NCBI GenBank assembly: GCA_949747935.1
Contig: CATKHE010000179.1
Coordinates: 1-15,395 of the forward strand
Direction of reading: 5' to 3'
DNA from: an uncultured Eubacteriales bacterium
GTDB taxonomy: Bacteria > Bacillota_A > Clostridia > Oscillospirales > Oscillospiraceae
DNA: 15,395 nucleotides
Part shown: positions 7,018 through 13,824 of the stretch, piece by piece
How the letters are laid out: the number at the start of each line of letters is the position of its first letter
Position numbering within the stretch: position 1 is the first letter of the stretch
Translations under genes and position numbers: made by a program
Notes under the pieces: generated by a model
The model's database searches: none
Told to the model about the DNA's origin: nothing
What the model saw: only the letters and a program-made list of their open reading frames with translations

Positions 7018-8517
7018 ATGCTGTCTAATATCATGCTGGGTCTGACAACGGCGCTCAGCCCCATCAATCTGATCGCGATTCTCGGCGGCACGGTTCTGGG
7101 CATCTGCTTCGGCGCCATGCCCGGCCTGTCCGCCACCATGGGCATCGCGGTTCTGATCCCGGTCTCCTATGGCATGGAGCCCGCCACCGGCCTGATCCTG
7201 CTGGCCAGCGTCTATGTGGGCGCCACCTACGGCGGCTCCATCTCCGCCGTTCTGGTCAACACCCCGGGCACCCCCTCCGCGGCCGCCACCGGCTGGGACG
7301 GCCACGCCATGGCTCTGAAGGGCCACGGCACTGAGGCCCTCATTGAATCCGCCGTGGCCTCCTTCTGGGGCACCTTCATCGGCTTTGTGGCCCTGCTCAC
7401 CATCGCGCCCCCTCTGGCCAACTTCTCCCTGAAGTTCAGCTCCCAGGAGAACGTGTGCCTGGCCATCTTCGGTCTGACCATTATCGCCTCCCTGTCCTCC
7501 AAGAACATTCTTCACGGCCTGATCGGCGGCGTTGTGGGCCTGCTGCTGGGCTGTATCGGCATGGACCCCCAGTACGGCATGGCCCGGTTCACCTTCGGCC
7601 AGATGAGCCTGATGACCGGCTTCCCCACCGTCCCCACCCTGATCGGCCTGTATTCCATCTCCCAGCTGCTGTCCATGGTGGCCAAGAAAAACGCCACCAT
7701 GAACATGGACAACGCGCTGAGCTCCATGAACAAGTATCGAATCAGCCTGCGGGACCTGATCCGCAAGCCCCTGATCTATCTGGTGTGCGGCATTGAGGGC
7801 GTAATCATCGGCATCATCCCCGGCGCCGGCGGCTCTGTGGCCGCCTTCATGGGCTATGATCAGGCCAAGCGCATGTCCAAGACCCCCGAGGAGTTCGGCA
7901 AGGGCTGCCGTGACGGTATCTCCGGCCCCGAATCCGCCAATAACGGCGTAATCGGCGGCGCGCTGATCCCCATGATGACCCTGGGCATCCCCGGCAACGC
8001 CGTAACCGCCGTTCTGATGGGCGCGCTGATGCTCCACGGCCTGACCCCCGGCAACGACCTGTTCACCGTAAAGGCCAACATCACCTACCCCTTCATCTTC
8101 GGCCTGCTGTTCTCCGCCATCGTCATGGGCGTGATCGGCGTGCTGGGCGCCGCTCAGTTCGCCAAGGTCAACCGCATCCCCCAGAACTTCCTGGCCAGCG
8201 GCATCCTGGTGCTCACCGTGCTGGGCGCCTTCTCCTGCAGCAACTCCTACGCCGACGTGTACATCATGCTGGTCTGCGGCGTGCTGGGCTACATCCTGAA
8301 GTTCCTGAAGATCGACCTGTCCGCCGTGGTGCTGGGCTACATCCTGGGCCCCATCGCCGAGAAGGGCTGGGTGCGCACCTTCATCATGAACGGCAACTCC
8401 GTGCCCAACGCCCTGATGTCCATTGTTCAGCGGCCCATCTGTATCATTCTCATCATCATGTCCATCATCTTCCTGGCCCTGCCCTTCATCAACCGTAAGC
8501 GCGCCGCCGCCAAGTAA
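7018..8517 (+). CDS. tctA: Tripartite tricarboxylate transporter permease TctA
   Basis: The large membrane subunit that carries the substrate across the membrane, driven by an ion gradient. It has 499 residues, the usual family length, with roughly ten to twelve hydrophobic helices. The N-terminal family signature is clear: GICFGAMPGLSATMG (28-42), YGGSISAVLVNTPGTPSAA (71-89) and the following TGWDGHAMA segment. A second, similar motif, IGIIPGAGGSVAAFMGYDQAK, is in the middle of the protein, reflecting the family's internal two-fold design. ATG 7018 follows AAAGGAG. It sits between tctB and the Ldh2-type dehydrogenase (14-nt gap), which ties the imported compound to 2-hydroxyacid metabolism. 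The coding sequence is strongly biased to codons ending in C or G with few GGG/CGG, suggesting high expression. Confidence 0.97.
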   Translation: MLSNIMLGLTTALSPINLIAILGGTVLGICFGAMPGLSATMGIAVLIPVSYGMEPATGLILLASVYVGATYGGSISAVLVNTPGTPSAAATGWDGHAMALKGHGTEALIESAVASFWGTFIGFVALLTIAPPLANFSLKFSSQENVCLAIFGLTIIASLSSKNILHGLIGGVVGLLLGCIGMDPQYGMARFTFGQMSLMTGFPTVPTLIGLYSISQLLSMVAKKNATMNMDNALSSMNKYRISLRDLIRKPLIYLVCGIEGVIIGIIPGAGGSVAAFMGYDQAKRMSKTPEEFGKGCRDGISGPESANNGVIGGALIPMMTLGIPGNAVTAVLMGALMLHGLTPGNDLFTVKANITYPFIFGLLFSAIVMGVIGVLGAAQFAKVNRIPQNFLASGILVLTVLGAFSCSNSYADVYIMLVCGVLGYILKFLKIDLSAVVLGYILGPIAEKGWVRTFIMNGNSVPNALMSIVQRPICIILIIMSIIFLALPFINRKRAAAK

Positions 8518-8531
8518 GGAGGAACAAGCCC

Positions 8532-9599
8532 ATGAGATACCACACCCGGAAGCTGAAGGAGTTCTGCTGTCAGGTCATGCGGTCCGCCGGCCTGCCCGAG
8601 GAGGACAGCCGCGCCTTTGCCGACAGCCTTGTCAACGCGGATATGCGGGGGGTGGCCTCCCACGGTGTGACCCGGCTGAAAACCTATTACCAGCGGGTCA
8701 AGGACCGGCTGGTGGACCCAGAGGCAATGCCCCAGGTGGTGTCTGACACCCCCGCCTTTCTTCTGGTGGACGGGAAAAACGCCATGGGCGTCTCCAGCGC
8801 CCGCTATACCATGGACCTGTGCATCCAGCGGGCCCGGGAGAACGGCTGCTGCTTCGCGGCGGTGAGGGGCGGAAATCACTTCGGCTACGCCGCCTATTTC
8901 GCCGAGATGGCCGCCCGTCAGGGCATGATCGGGGTGGCGATGGCCAACGGCCCCGCCGCCATCGCCCCCACTGGAGGCCGGGAGCCCCTGCTGGGCACCA
9001 ACCCCCTGGCCGTGGCCATTCCCGCCGGGGAGTCCGGCCCGCTGGTGCTGGACATGGCCACCAGCGTCGTCGCCCGGGGAAAGATCACCCTGGCCCGGAA
9101 GGAGGGCCGTCCCATCCCCGAGGGGTGGGCAATCGACGCCTCCGGAACCCCCACCACCAACCCCGCCGACGTGGCCTGCGTGCTGCCCTTCGGCGGCGCC
9201 AAGGGCTACGGTATCGCCCTGATTATCGAAATTCTGTGCAGCTGTCTCAGCGGCGCGCAGAATGGGCAGACCATGGGCGCCTTCTATGATTTCAGCGGCT
9301 CCCAGCAGGATTCCGGCTTTTTCCTGGGGGCGCTGAACGTGGGCGGTGTGATGGATGGCGGCCTCTTCGGGGAGCGGGTGCACAGCCTGTTCCGTTCGAT
9401 TAAGAGCTCCCCCAGAGCCCAGGGCTGCGGCGAGATCTTTATCCCCGGCGAGATCGAGGCCCGCAGATATCAGGAGGCGGCGGAGCAGGGGATCGAGATT
9501 TCCCCCGCCGTCCTCCTGGAGCTGAACGAGCTGAGCGAGCTGTGCCGCGTCCCCTTCCACTGTGAGCAGGAGTTGTCCCGCGGGCCCGCGGCTGACTAA
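8532..9599 (+). CDS. Ldh2 family malate/lactate-type 2-hydroxyacid dehydrogenase
   Basis: A cytoplasmic NAD(P)-dependent oxidoreductase of the Ldh2/MDH2 fold, which is unrelated to the Rossmann-fold dehydrogenases. Family members act on malate, lactate, ureidoglycolate, 2,3-diketogulonate or sulfolactate. The protein has 355 residues. Typical motifs are ASHGVTRL (42-49) with catalytic H44 and substrate-site R48, GNHFGYAAYF (114-123), LGTNPLAVAIP (154-164), LDMATS (173-178), and the cofactor loop GGAKGYGIAL (221-230). A strong site, AAGGAGG, precedes the ATG. It is 14 nt behind tctA, so its substrate is very likely the acid imported by the transporter or a near product. Substrate specificity within the family cannot be read from these motifs. 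Confidence 0.93.
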   Translation: MRYHTRKLKEFCCQVMRSAGLPEEDSRAFADSLVNADMRGVASHGVTRLKTYYQRVKDRLVDPEAMPQVVSDTPAFLLVDGKNAMGVSSARYTMDLCIQRARENGCCFAAVRGGNHFGYAAYFAEMAARQGMIGVAMANGPAAIAPTGGREPLLGTNPLAVAIPAGESGPLVLDMATSVVARGKITLARKEGRPIPEGWAIDASGTPTTNPADVACVLPFGGAKGYGIALIIEILCSCLSGAQNGQTMGAFYDFSGSQQDSGFFLGALNVGGVMDGGLFGERVHSLFRSIKSSPRAQGCGEIFIPGEIEARRYQEAAEQGIEISPAVLLELNELSELCRVPFHCEQELSRGPAAD

Positions 9600-9603
9600 A
9601 AAA

Positions 9604-9640
9604 GCAGCCCCGGGTCCGCCGGCCCGGGGCTGCGCTTTCT
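9604..9640. terminator. Bidirectional intrinsic terminator between convergent genes
   Basis: A perfect 11-bp GC-rich stem, GCAGCCCCGGG (9604-9614) / CCCGGGGCTGC (9623-9633), with an 8-nt loop. On the + strand it is followed by GCTTTCTCTT. On the - strand it runs into T6 from the A-run 9598-9603. It ends both the transporter/dehydrogenase operon and the rpiR-type gene, whose stop is at 9642. Confidence 0.9.
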
Positions 9641-9641
9641 C

Positions 9642-10562
9642 TTACTGCTTCACCGGCTTGACCTCAATTTTCGAGGTATCGATGGCATAGCGCTTCAAAT
9701 AGGTGAGCGCCCGCATTTTCGACGACTGCTCCTGCCGCGCCGCGTCTCCCCACTGCCACGCCCCCACGATCAGCAGGTGGACGATCATCACCTGGCACAT
9801 GGTGGTTGTGGAGTAGTTCAGTGCGTTGTTGGCGTTGCGCTTGGGGGTGCGCAGGATGATATCCGCATAGTGGGCCCCCAGGCCGTTGGGGAAGGAGGTA
9901 ATCAAAATCGTGGTTGCTCCCCGCTCCTTGGCGATCATCAGCGCGTCGGAGACATTTTTGGCGTTGCCGTCGTAGTTGACCCCGATCACCACGTCGCTGG
10001 GCCCGGAATAGGCCGCCGCCCGCAGCTGAAGCAGGTCGTCCATGGGAAAACAGGCGTTGATGCCGGAGCTCAGCAGGTGGTTGACCCCGGCCAGCGCCGC
10101 GCCGCAGGCACTCCCCATGGCGCAGAACAGCACCAGATTCGCCTTCGCGATGGCCTGGGAGGCGTGCTCCAGCAATTCGTTGTCCAGCAGCTGGACCATG
10201 GTGTTCAGCGACTGCTGGGTATAGTGAAAAGTCTTCTCCACCAGGGCCGCAGGACTGTCAGTCTGGGAGATGGACAGGTTCCCCTCCGTAAAGACATATC
10301 CGCTCTGCTGGATATTAAATTTCAGCTCGGAGAAGCCGCTGTACCCCAGGTCCTTGCACAGGCGCACAATGGACGCGGCGCTGCACCCGCAGGCCTGTGC
10401 CAGCTCGCTCACCGACATCCGGGCGCAGATCGCCCCATGCTCCAGAATGTATGAGGCGGCCTTTTTCTCAGCGCCTCCCAGCCGGTCAAAGCTCGAGGTG
10501 ATCTTTTTGTAGTAGTTCTCATCGAAGCACAGAAGCTGCGCTTCCCTTTTTCCGTCTTTCAT
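9642..10562 (-). CDS. RpiR/MurR family regulator (helix-turn-helix plus SIS domain)
   Basis: A transcription regulator of 306 residues from ATG 10562. The N-terminal HTH_6 domain covers about 17-90, with MSVSELAQACGCSAASIVRL (49-68) as the helix-turn-helix and DLGYSGFSELKF (71-82) closing it. The C-terminal half (about 138-270) has the SIS fold. In most RpiR proteins SIS binds a sugar phosphate through a Ser-rich loop such as SYSGxT; here the loop reads VNYDGNAKNV (195-204) and lacks the key serines. A non-sugar ligand is therefore possible (inference). The frame extends upstream to 10721, but that part lacks family similarity and would run into the neighbour's start. It is divergent from the D-2-hydroxyacid dehydrogenase gene and probably controls that operon and itself. 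Confidence 0.92.
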   Translation of the reverse strand: MKDGKREAQLLCFDENYYKKITSSFDRLGGAEKKAASYILEHGAICARMSVSELAQACGCSAASIVRLCKDLGYSGFSELKFNIQQSGYVFTEGNLSISQTDSPAALVEKTFHYTQQSLNTMVQLLDNELLEHASQAIAKANLVLFCAMGSACGAALAGVNHLLSSGINACFPMDDLLQLRAAAYSGPSDVVIGVNYDGNAKNVSDALMIAKERGATTILITSFPNGLGAHYADIILRTPKRNANNALNYSTTTMCQVMIVHLLIVGAWQWGDAARQEQSSKMRALTYLKRYAIDTSKIEVKPVKQ

Positions 10563-10636
10563 ATCCCTTCCTGCCTTTCCTGAGCGGTCAGAGGGGCGGC
10601 TTCTCCCCCCGGCGGCGCGTCTCCGGACGCCGCTGT

Positions 10637-10685
10637 ATGAATATAATATCATAAAATAGTCGAAAAAGGAAGAAATAATATTCAT
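10637..10685. promoter_or_regulatory. Inverted repeat, candidate RpiR operator, in the divergent intergenic region
   Basis: ATGAATATAATATC (10637-10650) and GAAATAATATTCAT (10672-10685) are inverted copies matching at 12 of 14 positions, with centres about 35 bp apart. The left arm also holds a TATAAT hexamer (10642-10647) and a smaller dyad, TATGA (10636-10640) N8 TCATA (10649-10653). The 150-base region between the divergent rpiR and dehydrogenase genes is AT-rich only here, so promoters for both directions probably lie in this segment. No good -35 is visible upstream of TATAAT on the + strand, which would fit an activator-dependent promoter. Confidence 0.5.
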
Positions 10686-10712
10686 TTCTCCATGACATGA
10701 GGAGGTCCAGCC

Positions 10713-11678
10713 ATGATCCACGTTGTTTTAGCGGGGAACTACCCCGCCCATACCGCCGAGCGCCTCCAGGCGCTCCTGCCCCAGGGACAGTATCGTTTTT
10801 CCGTCGCCGACACCCAGGAGCGCTATGACGGGATGACGGATGCCCAGGTCCTGATTCTGCGGGTATTCCGCGCCTCAAAGGAGGTTATGGACCGCAATCC
10901 CGGGCTGAACATGATTATGCGATGGGGGGCCGGGGTGGATTCCGTCGACCTGGCCGCCGCCGGGGAGCGGGGCATTCTGGTCACCAACACCCCCGGTACC
11001 AACGCCGCCGCCGTCTCCGAGCTGGCCGTGATGATGATGCTGGCGGTGGGACGCAGGCTGCTCTGCCACACCGAGAGCCTGAACAGCGGTCTGTGGAGCA
11101 AGAACACCTATCTGAACAGCTCTTTCTGTCTGAACGGCAAGCTGGTGGGCATAATCGGCGGCGGCAACATCGGCCGCCAGGTAGCCGCCAAGGCGGCCGC
11201 ATTCGGAGCCCGCATTCAGTACTTCGATCCCTACCGTCTCCCGGAGGAGACTGAACAGGCGCTGAACATGCGCTATGTCTCCCTGGAGGAGCTGATCTCC
11301 ACCTCTGACATCATCACCCTCCACATCCCCCTGCTGGATTCCACCCGCCACATCATCGGGGAGAAGGAGCTGGCTGCCATGAAACAGGGGGCCATCCTTA
11401 TCAACACCGCCCGGGGCGGGCTGGTGGACGACCGCGCCCTGGCGGAGGCAGTCCGCAGGGGCCGGCTGGCCGGCGCGGGGCTGGACGTGGTGGAGCGGGA
11501 GCCTCTGCCCGCCGGCGATGAGCTGCTCACCGAGCCCAACATCATCGTCACTCCCCACATCGGCGGGGGCACCGCCGACATTGCGGACGTCATCATCCCC
11601 ATGCTGGCGGAAGATTTGAAGACCTATCTGGACGGCGTCCGGCCCGCCCACGTGGTAAACAGTCAGTATCTGGCATAA
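10713..11678 (+). CDS. D-2-hydroxyacid dehydrogenase (phosphoglycerate dehydrogenase-like)
   Basis: A cytoplasmic NAD-dependent enzyme of 321 residues that interconverts a D-2-hydroxy acid and its 2-oxo acid. The Rossmann dinucleotide motif is GGGNIG (149-154), with an acidic residue D172 (FDPYR) at the end of the next strand, pointing to NAD rather than NADP. Catalytic residues are R234 (NTARGG), E263 (DVVEREP) and H282 (TPHIGGGT). The substrate loop RWGAGVDSVD (70-79) is near the family norm. GAGGAGGT precedes the ATG. It is the first gene of an operon with the AbrB and RraA genes and is divergent from rpiR. Its relatives act on phosphoglycerate, lactate, glyoxylate, sulfolactate or other hydroxy acids. 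There is no ACT domain and no serine-pathway context, so true serine biosynthesis is unlikely. Confidence 0.93.
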   Translation: MIHVVLAGNYPAHTAERLQALLPQGQYRFSVADTQERYDGMTDAQVLILRVFRASKEVMDRNPGLNMIMRWGAGVDSVDLAAAGERGILVTNTPGTNAAAVSELAVMMMLAVGRRLLCHTESLNSGLWSKNTYLNSSFCLNGKLVGIIGGGNIGRQVAAKAAAFGARIQYFDPYRLPEETEQALNMRYVSLEELISTSDIITLHIPLLDSTRHIIGEKELAAMKQGAILINTARGGLVDDRALAEAVRRGRLAGAGLDVVEREPLPAGDELLTEPNIIVTPHIGGGTADIADVIIPMLAEDLKTYLDGVRPAHVVNSQYLA

Positions 11679-11723
11679 GGGCGGCCATTTCCGGAAGCTC
11701 CACAGCAAAAAAGGGGGACCGCC

Positions 11724-12794
11724 ATGAACCTGAGCACATCCGGACAGCTTCTGCTGACCATCGCGGCCGCTATGGCGGGGGGCTATCTCGCTCTTCGGCT
11801 GCGGATTCCCGCTGGCGCGCTGACCGGCTCCATGATCGCGGCGGCCGCACTCAACATCCTTTTTAACACCGCCTATGTCCCCCCTGGCTGGAAGTTTTAC
11901 ACCCAGATCGCCACCGGCGCCTACATCGGGGCAAAGATATCCCGAGAGGACGCCGCCGGCCTGCGGATCATTATTAAGCCGGCCGTGATTCTGTCCGCCG
12001 TGATGATCTCCTTCACCGTGGGGGTGAGCCTGATTATCTGTCAGATCTCCGATCTGACCATCGCCACCGCCCTGTTCGGGACCGCCCCGGCGGGCATTAC
12101 GGACATGACCCTGGCCTCCATGGAGTTTGACGCGGAGCCCTCTGTCGTGGCCCTGCTCCAGACCGCCCGTATTATCTTCACCATCTGCCTGATGCCGCCC
12201 ATTATCCGGGCCATCGAGAAGCGGCGTCCAGTCCCCCCTGCCGAAGGGGGCGGGGAGGCGAGTGCGGCTCCGGCCCCCGCCTCCAGGGACAGGCGCAAAA
12301 GCCCGGCCCTCCTGCCGGCCACGCTGGGAATCGCCCTCGTCTTCGGCGGACTGGGCAAAGCGGTTGGAATTCCAGCGGGGGCCATCGTCTGCTCCACCCT
12401 CGCCTGCGCCGCATATAACATTTTCACCGGAAAGGCATACATGCCCCTGCGCCTGCGCCAATTTATCCAGGTCTTCGCCGGCGCGCTGATCGGCTGCTCG
12501 GTAGGCCGGGAACAGGCCCTGAAGCTGCTGGAGATGTATCAGGTGGTCGCTCTTGCGGTGGCCGGCTTTATCCTGCTGGATTTGGCCGCCGCCTGGCTGA
12601 TTCAGCGGTGGACCAGCATGGACATGATTACCGCCCTGTTCGCCTCCGCGCCTGGGGGCGTCACGGATATGGCGCTGATTGCGGAGGACATGGGGGCCGA
12701 CAGCGTGAAGGTCACCGGCATGCACACTGTCCGCCTTATTGGGGTTATCTCCCTCTATCCCGCCCTGATCAGTGTCCTCCTCCGCTTCCTCTGA
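11724..12794 (+). CDS. AbrB family membrane protein (putative transporter)
   Basis: An integral membrane protein of 356 residues made of two homologous halves. IPAGALTGSMI (28-38) matches IPAGAIVCSTL (216-226); ATGAYIGAKISRE (63-75) matches FAGALIGCSVGRE (251-263); TALFGTAPAGITDM (115-128) matches TALFASAPGGVTDM (303-316). The offset is a constant 188 residues, which shows an internal duplication with a charged Pro/Ala-rich cytoplasmic-type linker (about 165-192) between. The family is often annotated as a transcription regulator after E. coli AbrB (regulator of aidB), but the sequence has only membrane helices and no DNA-binding domain. It lies 45 nt behind the dehydrogenase gene, with AAAAAGGGGG before the ATG. 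A role in uptake or export of the operon's organic acid is the likeliest reading, not proven. Confidence 0.88.
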   Translation: MNLSTSGQLLLTIAAAMAGGYLALRLRIPAGALTGSMIAAAALNILFNTAYVPPGWKFYTQIATGAYIGAKISREDAAGLRIIIKPAVILSAVMISFTVGVSLIICQISDLTIATALFGTAPAGITDMTLASMEFDAEPSVVALLQTARIIFTICLMPPIIRAIEKRRPVPPAEGGGEASAAPAPASRDRRKSPALLPATLGIALVFGGLGKAVGIPAGAIVCSTLACAAYNIFTGKAYMPLRLRQFIQVFAGALIGCSVGREQALKLLEMYQVVALAVAGFILLDLAAAWLIQRWTSMDMITALFASAPGGVTDMALIAEDMGADSVKVTGMHTVRLIGVISLYPALISVLLRFL

Positions 12795-12858
12795 GAGGAA
12801 GCACCCTGATCATTCCAATCTATAACATACAAAACGATGAAAAGAAAGGTTGATTCAC

Positions 12859-13587
12859 ATGATTACCATCGGCAATCGCATTTTCACTCAGGTCCAGCGG
12901 CCCGCTCCCGAGGTCATCGCCCGCTTTCAGGGCCTGCCCTCCAGCAACATTAACGACGAGATGAACCGCCTGTACTGCATGCACGACTACATCCGCCTTC
13001 TCAACCCCGCCCGCGCCAAGCCCCTGCTGGGCACCGCCATCACCGTGAAGGCCCCCATTGGCGATAATCTCTTTTTCCACCAGGCCTTGGACATGGCCCA
13101 GCCCGGCGACATCATCGTCGTGGACGGCGCCAGCGGCTGCAACCGCTCCCTGGCCGGGGAGATTATGATGCGCTTCGCCTGCAAAAAGGGGCTGGCCGGC
13201 ATTGTTGTGGACGGCTGCCTGCGGGACCTGGACGGCATCGAGCTGCTGGATATGCCCATCTACGCCAAGGGCGTCACCCCCCAGGGCCCCTGGAAGTTCG
13301 GCCCCGGTGAGGTCAACGTGCCCATCGCCTGCGGCGGACAGGTGGTGTTCCCGGGCGACATCCTGGTGGGCGACAAGGACGGCATTGTGGTGATCCGCCG
13401 GCAGGACGCCGAGGCGGTAGCCGAGGTGGCGCAGAAGAAGAAGGCGGGAGAGGACAAGACCTTCGAGCTGATGGAGTCTGACTTCCAGGCCTATACGGAA
13501 AAGCACCTCCAGAGCACCGCCAAGCGGTTTGAGGGCCGCGTCCCCACCACCTACGACAGCGCCTATACCACGGAATATCAGCTGTAA
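12859..13587 (+). CDS. RraA family protein, probable HMG/CHA-type class II pyruvate aldolase
   Basis: This belongs to the RraA/HMG-aldolase fold. Catalytic members are divalent-metal enzymes that split 4-hydroxy-4-methyl-2-oxoglutarate or 4-carboxy-4-hydroxy-2-oxoadipate to pyruvate plus a second oxo acid, and also decarboxylate oxaloacetate. The protein has 242 residues from ATG 12859, with AGAAAGG 9 nt upstream; the in-frame TTG at 12850 is less well placed. It has GEIMMRFACKKGLAGIVVDG (100-119) followed by CLRDLDGI (120-127), where R122/D123 match the catalytic Arg and metal-binding Asp of the aldolases, and GDKDGIVVI (171-179). Having these residues argues against a pure RNase E inhibitor role. 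Its operon with a 2-hydroxyacid dehydrogenase, which could make a 2-oxo acid substrate, supports an aldolase. Confidence 0.87.
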   Translation: MITIGNRIFTQVQRPAPEVIARFQGLPSSNINDEMNRLYCMHDYIRLLNPARAKPLLGTAITVKAPIGDNLFFHQALDMAQPGDIIVVDGASGCNRSLAGEIMMRFACKKGLAGIVVDGCLRDLDGIELLDMPIYAKGVTPQGPWKFGPGEVNVPIACGGQVVFPGDILVGDKDGIVVIRRQDAEAVAEVAQKKKAGEDKTFELMESDFQAYTEKHLQSTAKRFEGRVPTTYDSAYTTEYQL

Positions 13588-13682
13588 TTTCCTCCCCGCA
13601 GGGGGGGAATACCAGTACCGCACCTCCTGCATGGCGGGCCTGCTGCCGGGCACCGGCAGCTCGTTCACCAACCGGGCTACGA

Positions 13683-13788
13683 AGGAGCGGGGCGTTTTTA
13701 CGGATGGGTCTGGACGAGCTGTCCGTCTCTCCCTCCGCCCCTCCCCCTGCGCGAGCTGATCCGCAGCCTGACCCCGAGCGAGGAATAG
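13683..13788 (+). pseudogene. Frameshifted remnant resembling the C-terminus of PTS enzyme I
   Basis: One frame gives FLRMGLDELSVSPSA (13695-13739). After a one-base shift at about 13740, in a C-rich stretch, the next frame gives LPLRELIRSLTPSEE and a stop at 13786-13788. Joined, this resembles the C-terminal end of phosphoenolpyruvate-protein phosphotransferase (MGxDELSVSPxxxLPLRxxIR). No start, ribosome site or N-terminal part exists upstream, so it is read as a decayed fragment. The match is short and from memory of the family, so it is tentative. Confidence 0.42.
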
Positions 13789-13794
13789 TGCCAA

Positions 13795-13822
13795 ACGGCC
13801 CGCCGGATAACCGGCGGGCCGT
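13795..13822. terminator. GC-rich hairpin between convergent units
   Basis: A perfect 12-bp stem, ACGGCCCGCCGG (13795-13806) / CCGGCGGGCCGT (13811-13822), with an ATAA loop, 2 nt beyond the stop of the - strand transporter gene. The flanking T-tracts are short on both strands (GTTTGG on the - side, GTGTTC on the + side). It probably terminates the transporter transcript and may also serve + strand transcripts from the RraA operon. Confidence 0.7.
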
Positions 13823-13824
13823 GT

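Larger units (their letters stand above)
13588..13824 (+). other. Intergenic stretch after the RraA gene, with hairpin and gene remnant
   Basis: There is no intact gene. Directly after the rraA-like stop, TTCCTCCCC (13589-13597) can pair with GGGGGGGAA (13601-13609), including one G-T wobble, around a 3-nt loop. No T-run follows, so it may stabilise the transcript rather than end it. The second half holds the frameshifted fragment described separately. Confidence 0.45.

Noticed and set aside
6952..8037. 361-codon open frame on the - strand
   Set aside because: Antisense of tctA with His/Gly/Gln-rich composition.
10713..11678. Serine-pathway phosphoglycerate dehydrogenase
   Set aside because: No ACT or regulatory C-terminal domain and no serine genes nearby; the context is organic acid metabolism.
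10875..12725. 616-codon open frame on the - strand
   Set aside because: It lies opposite the D-2-hydroxyacid dehydrogenase and AbrB genes, is rich in His/Gly/Gln as antisense frames of GC-rich genes are, and has no family signature.
11724..12794. Annotation as AbrB transcription regulator
   Set aside because: The protein consists of membrane helices in a two-fold repeat, with no DNA-binding domain; it is unrelated to Bacillus AbrB.
12859..13587. Annotation as regulator of RNase E activity A
   Set aside because: The catalytic Arg-Asp pair and metal-site residues of the aldolase branch are present, and the operon is metabolic.
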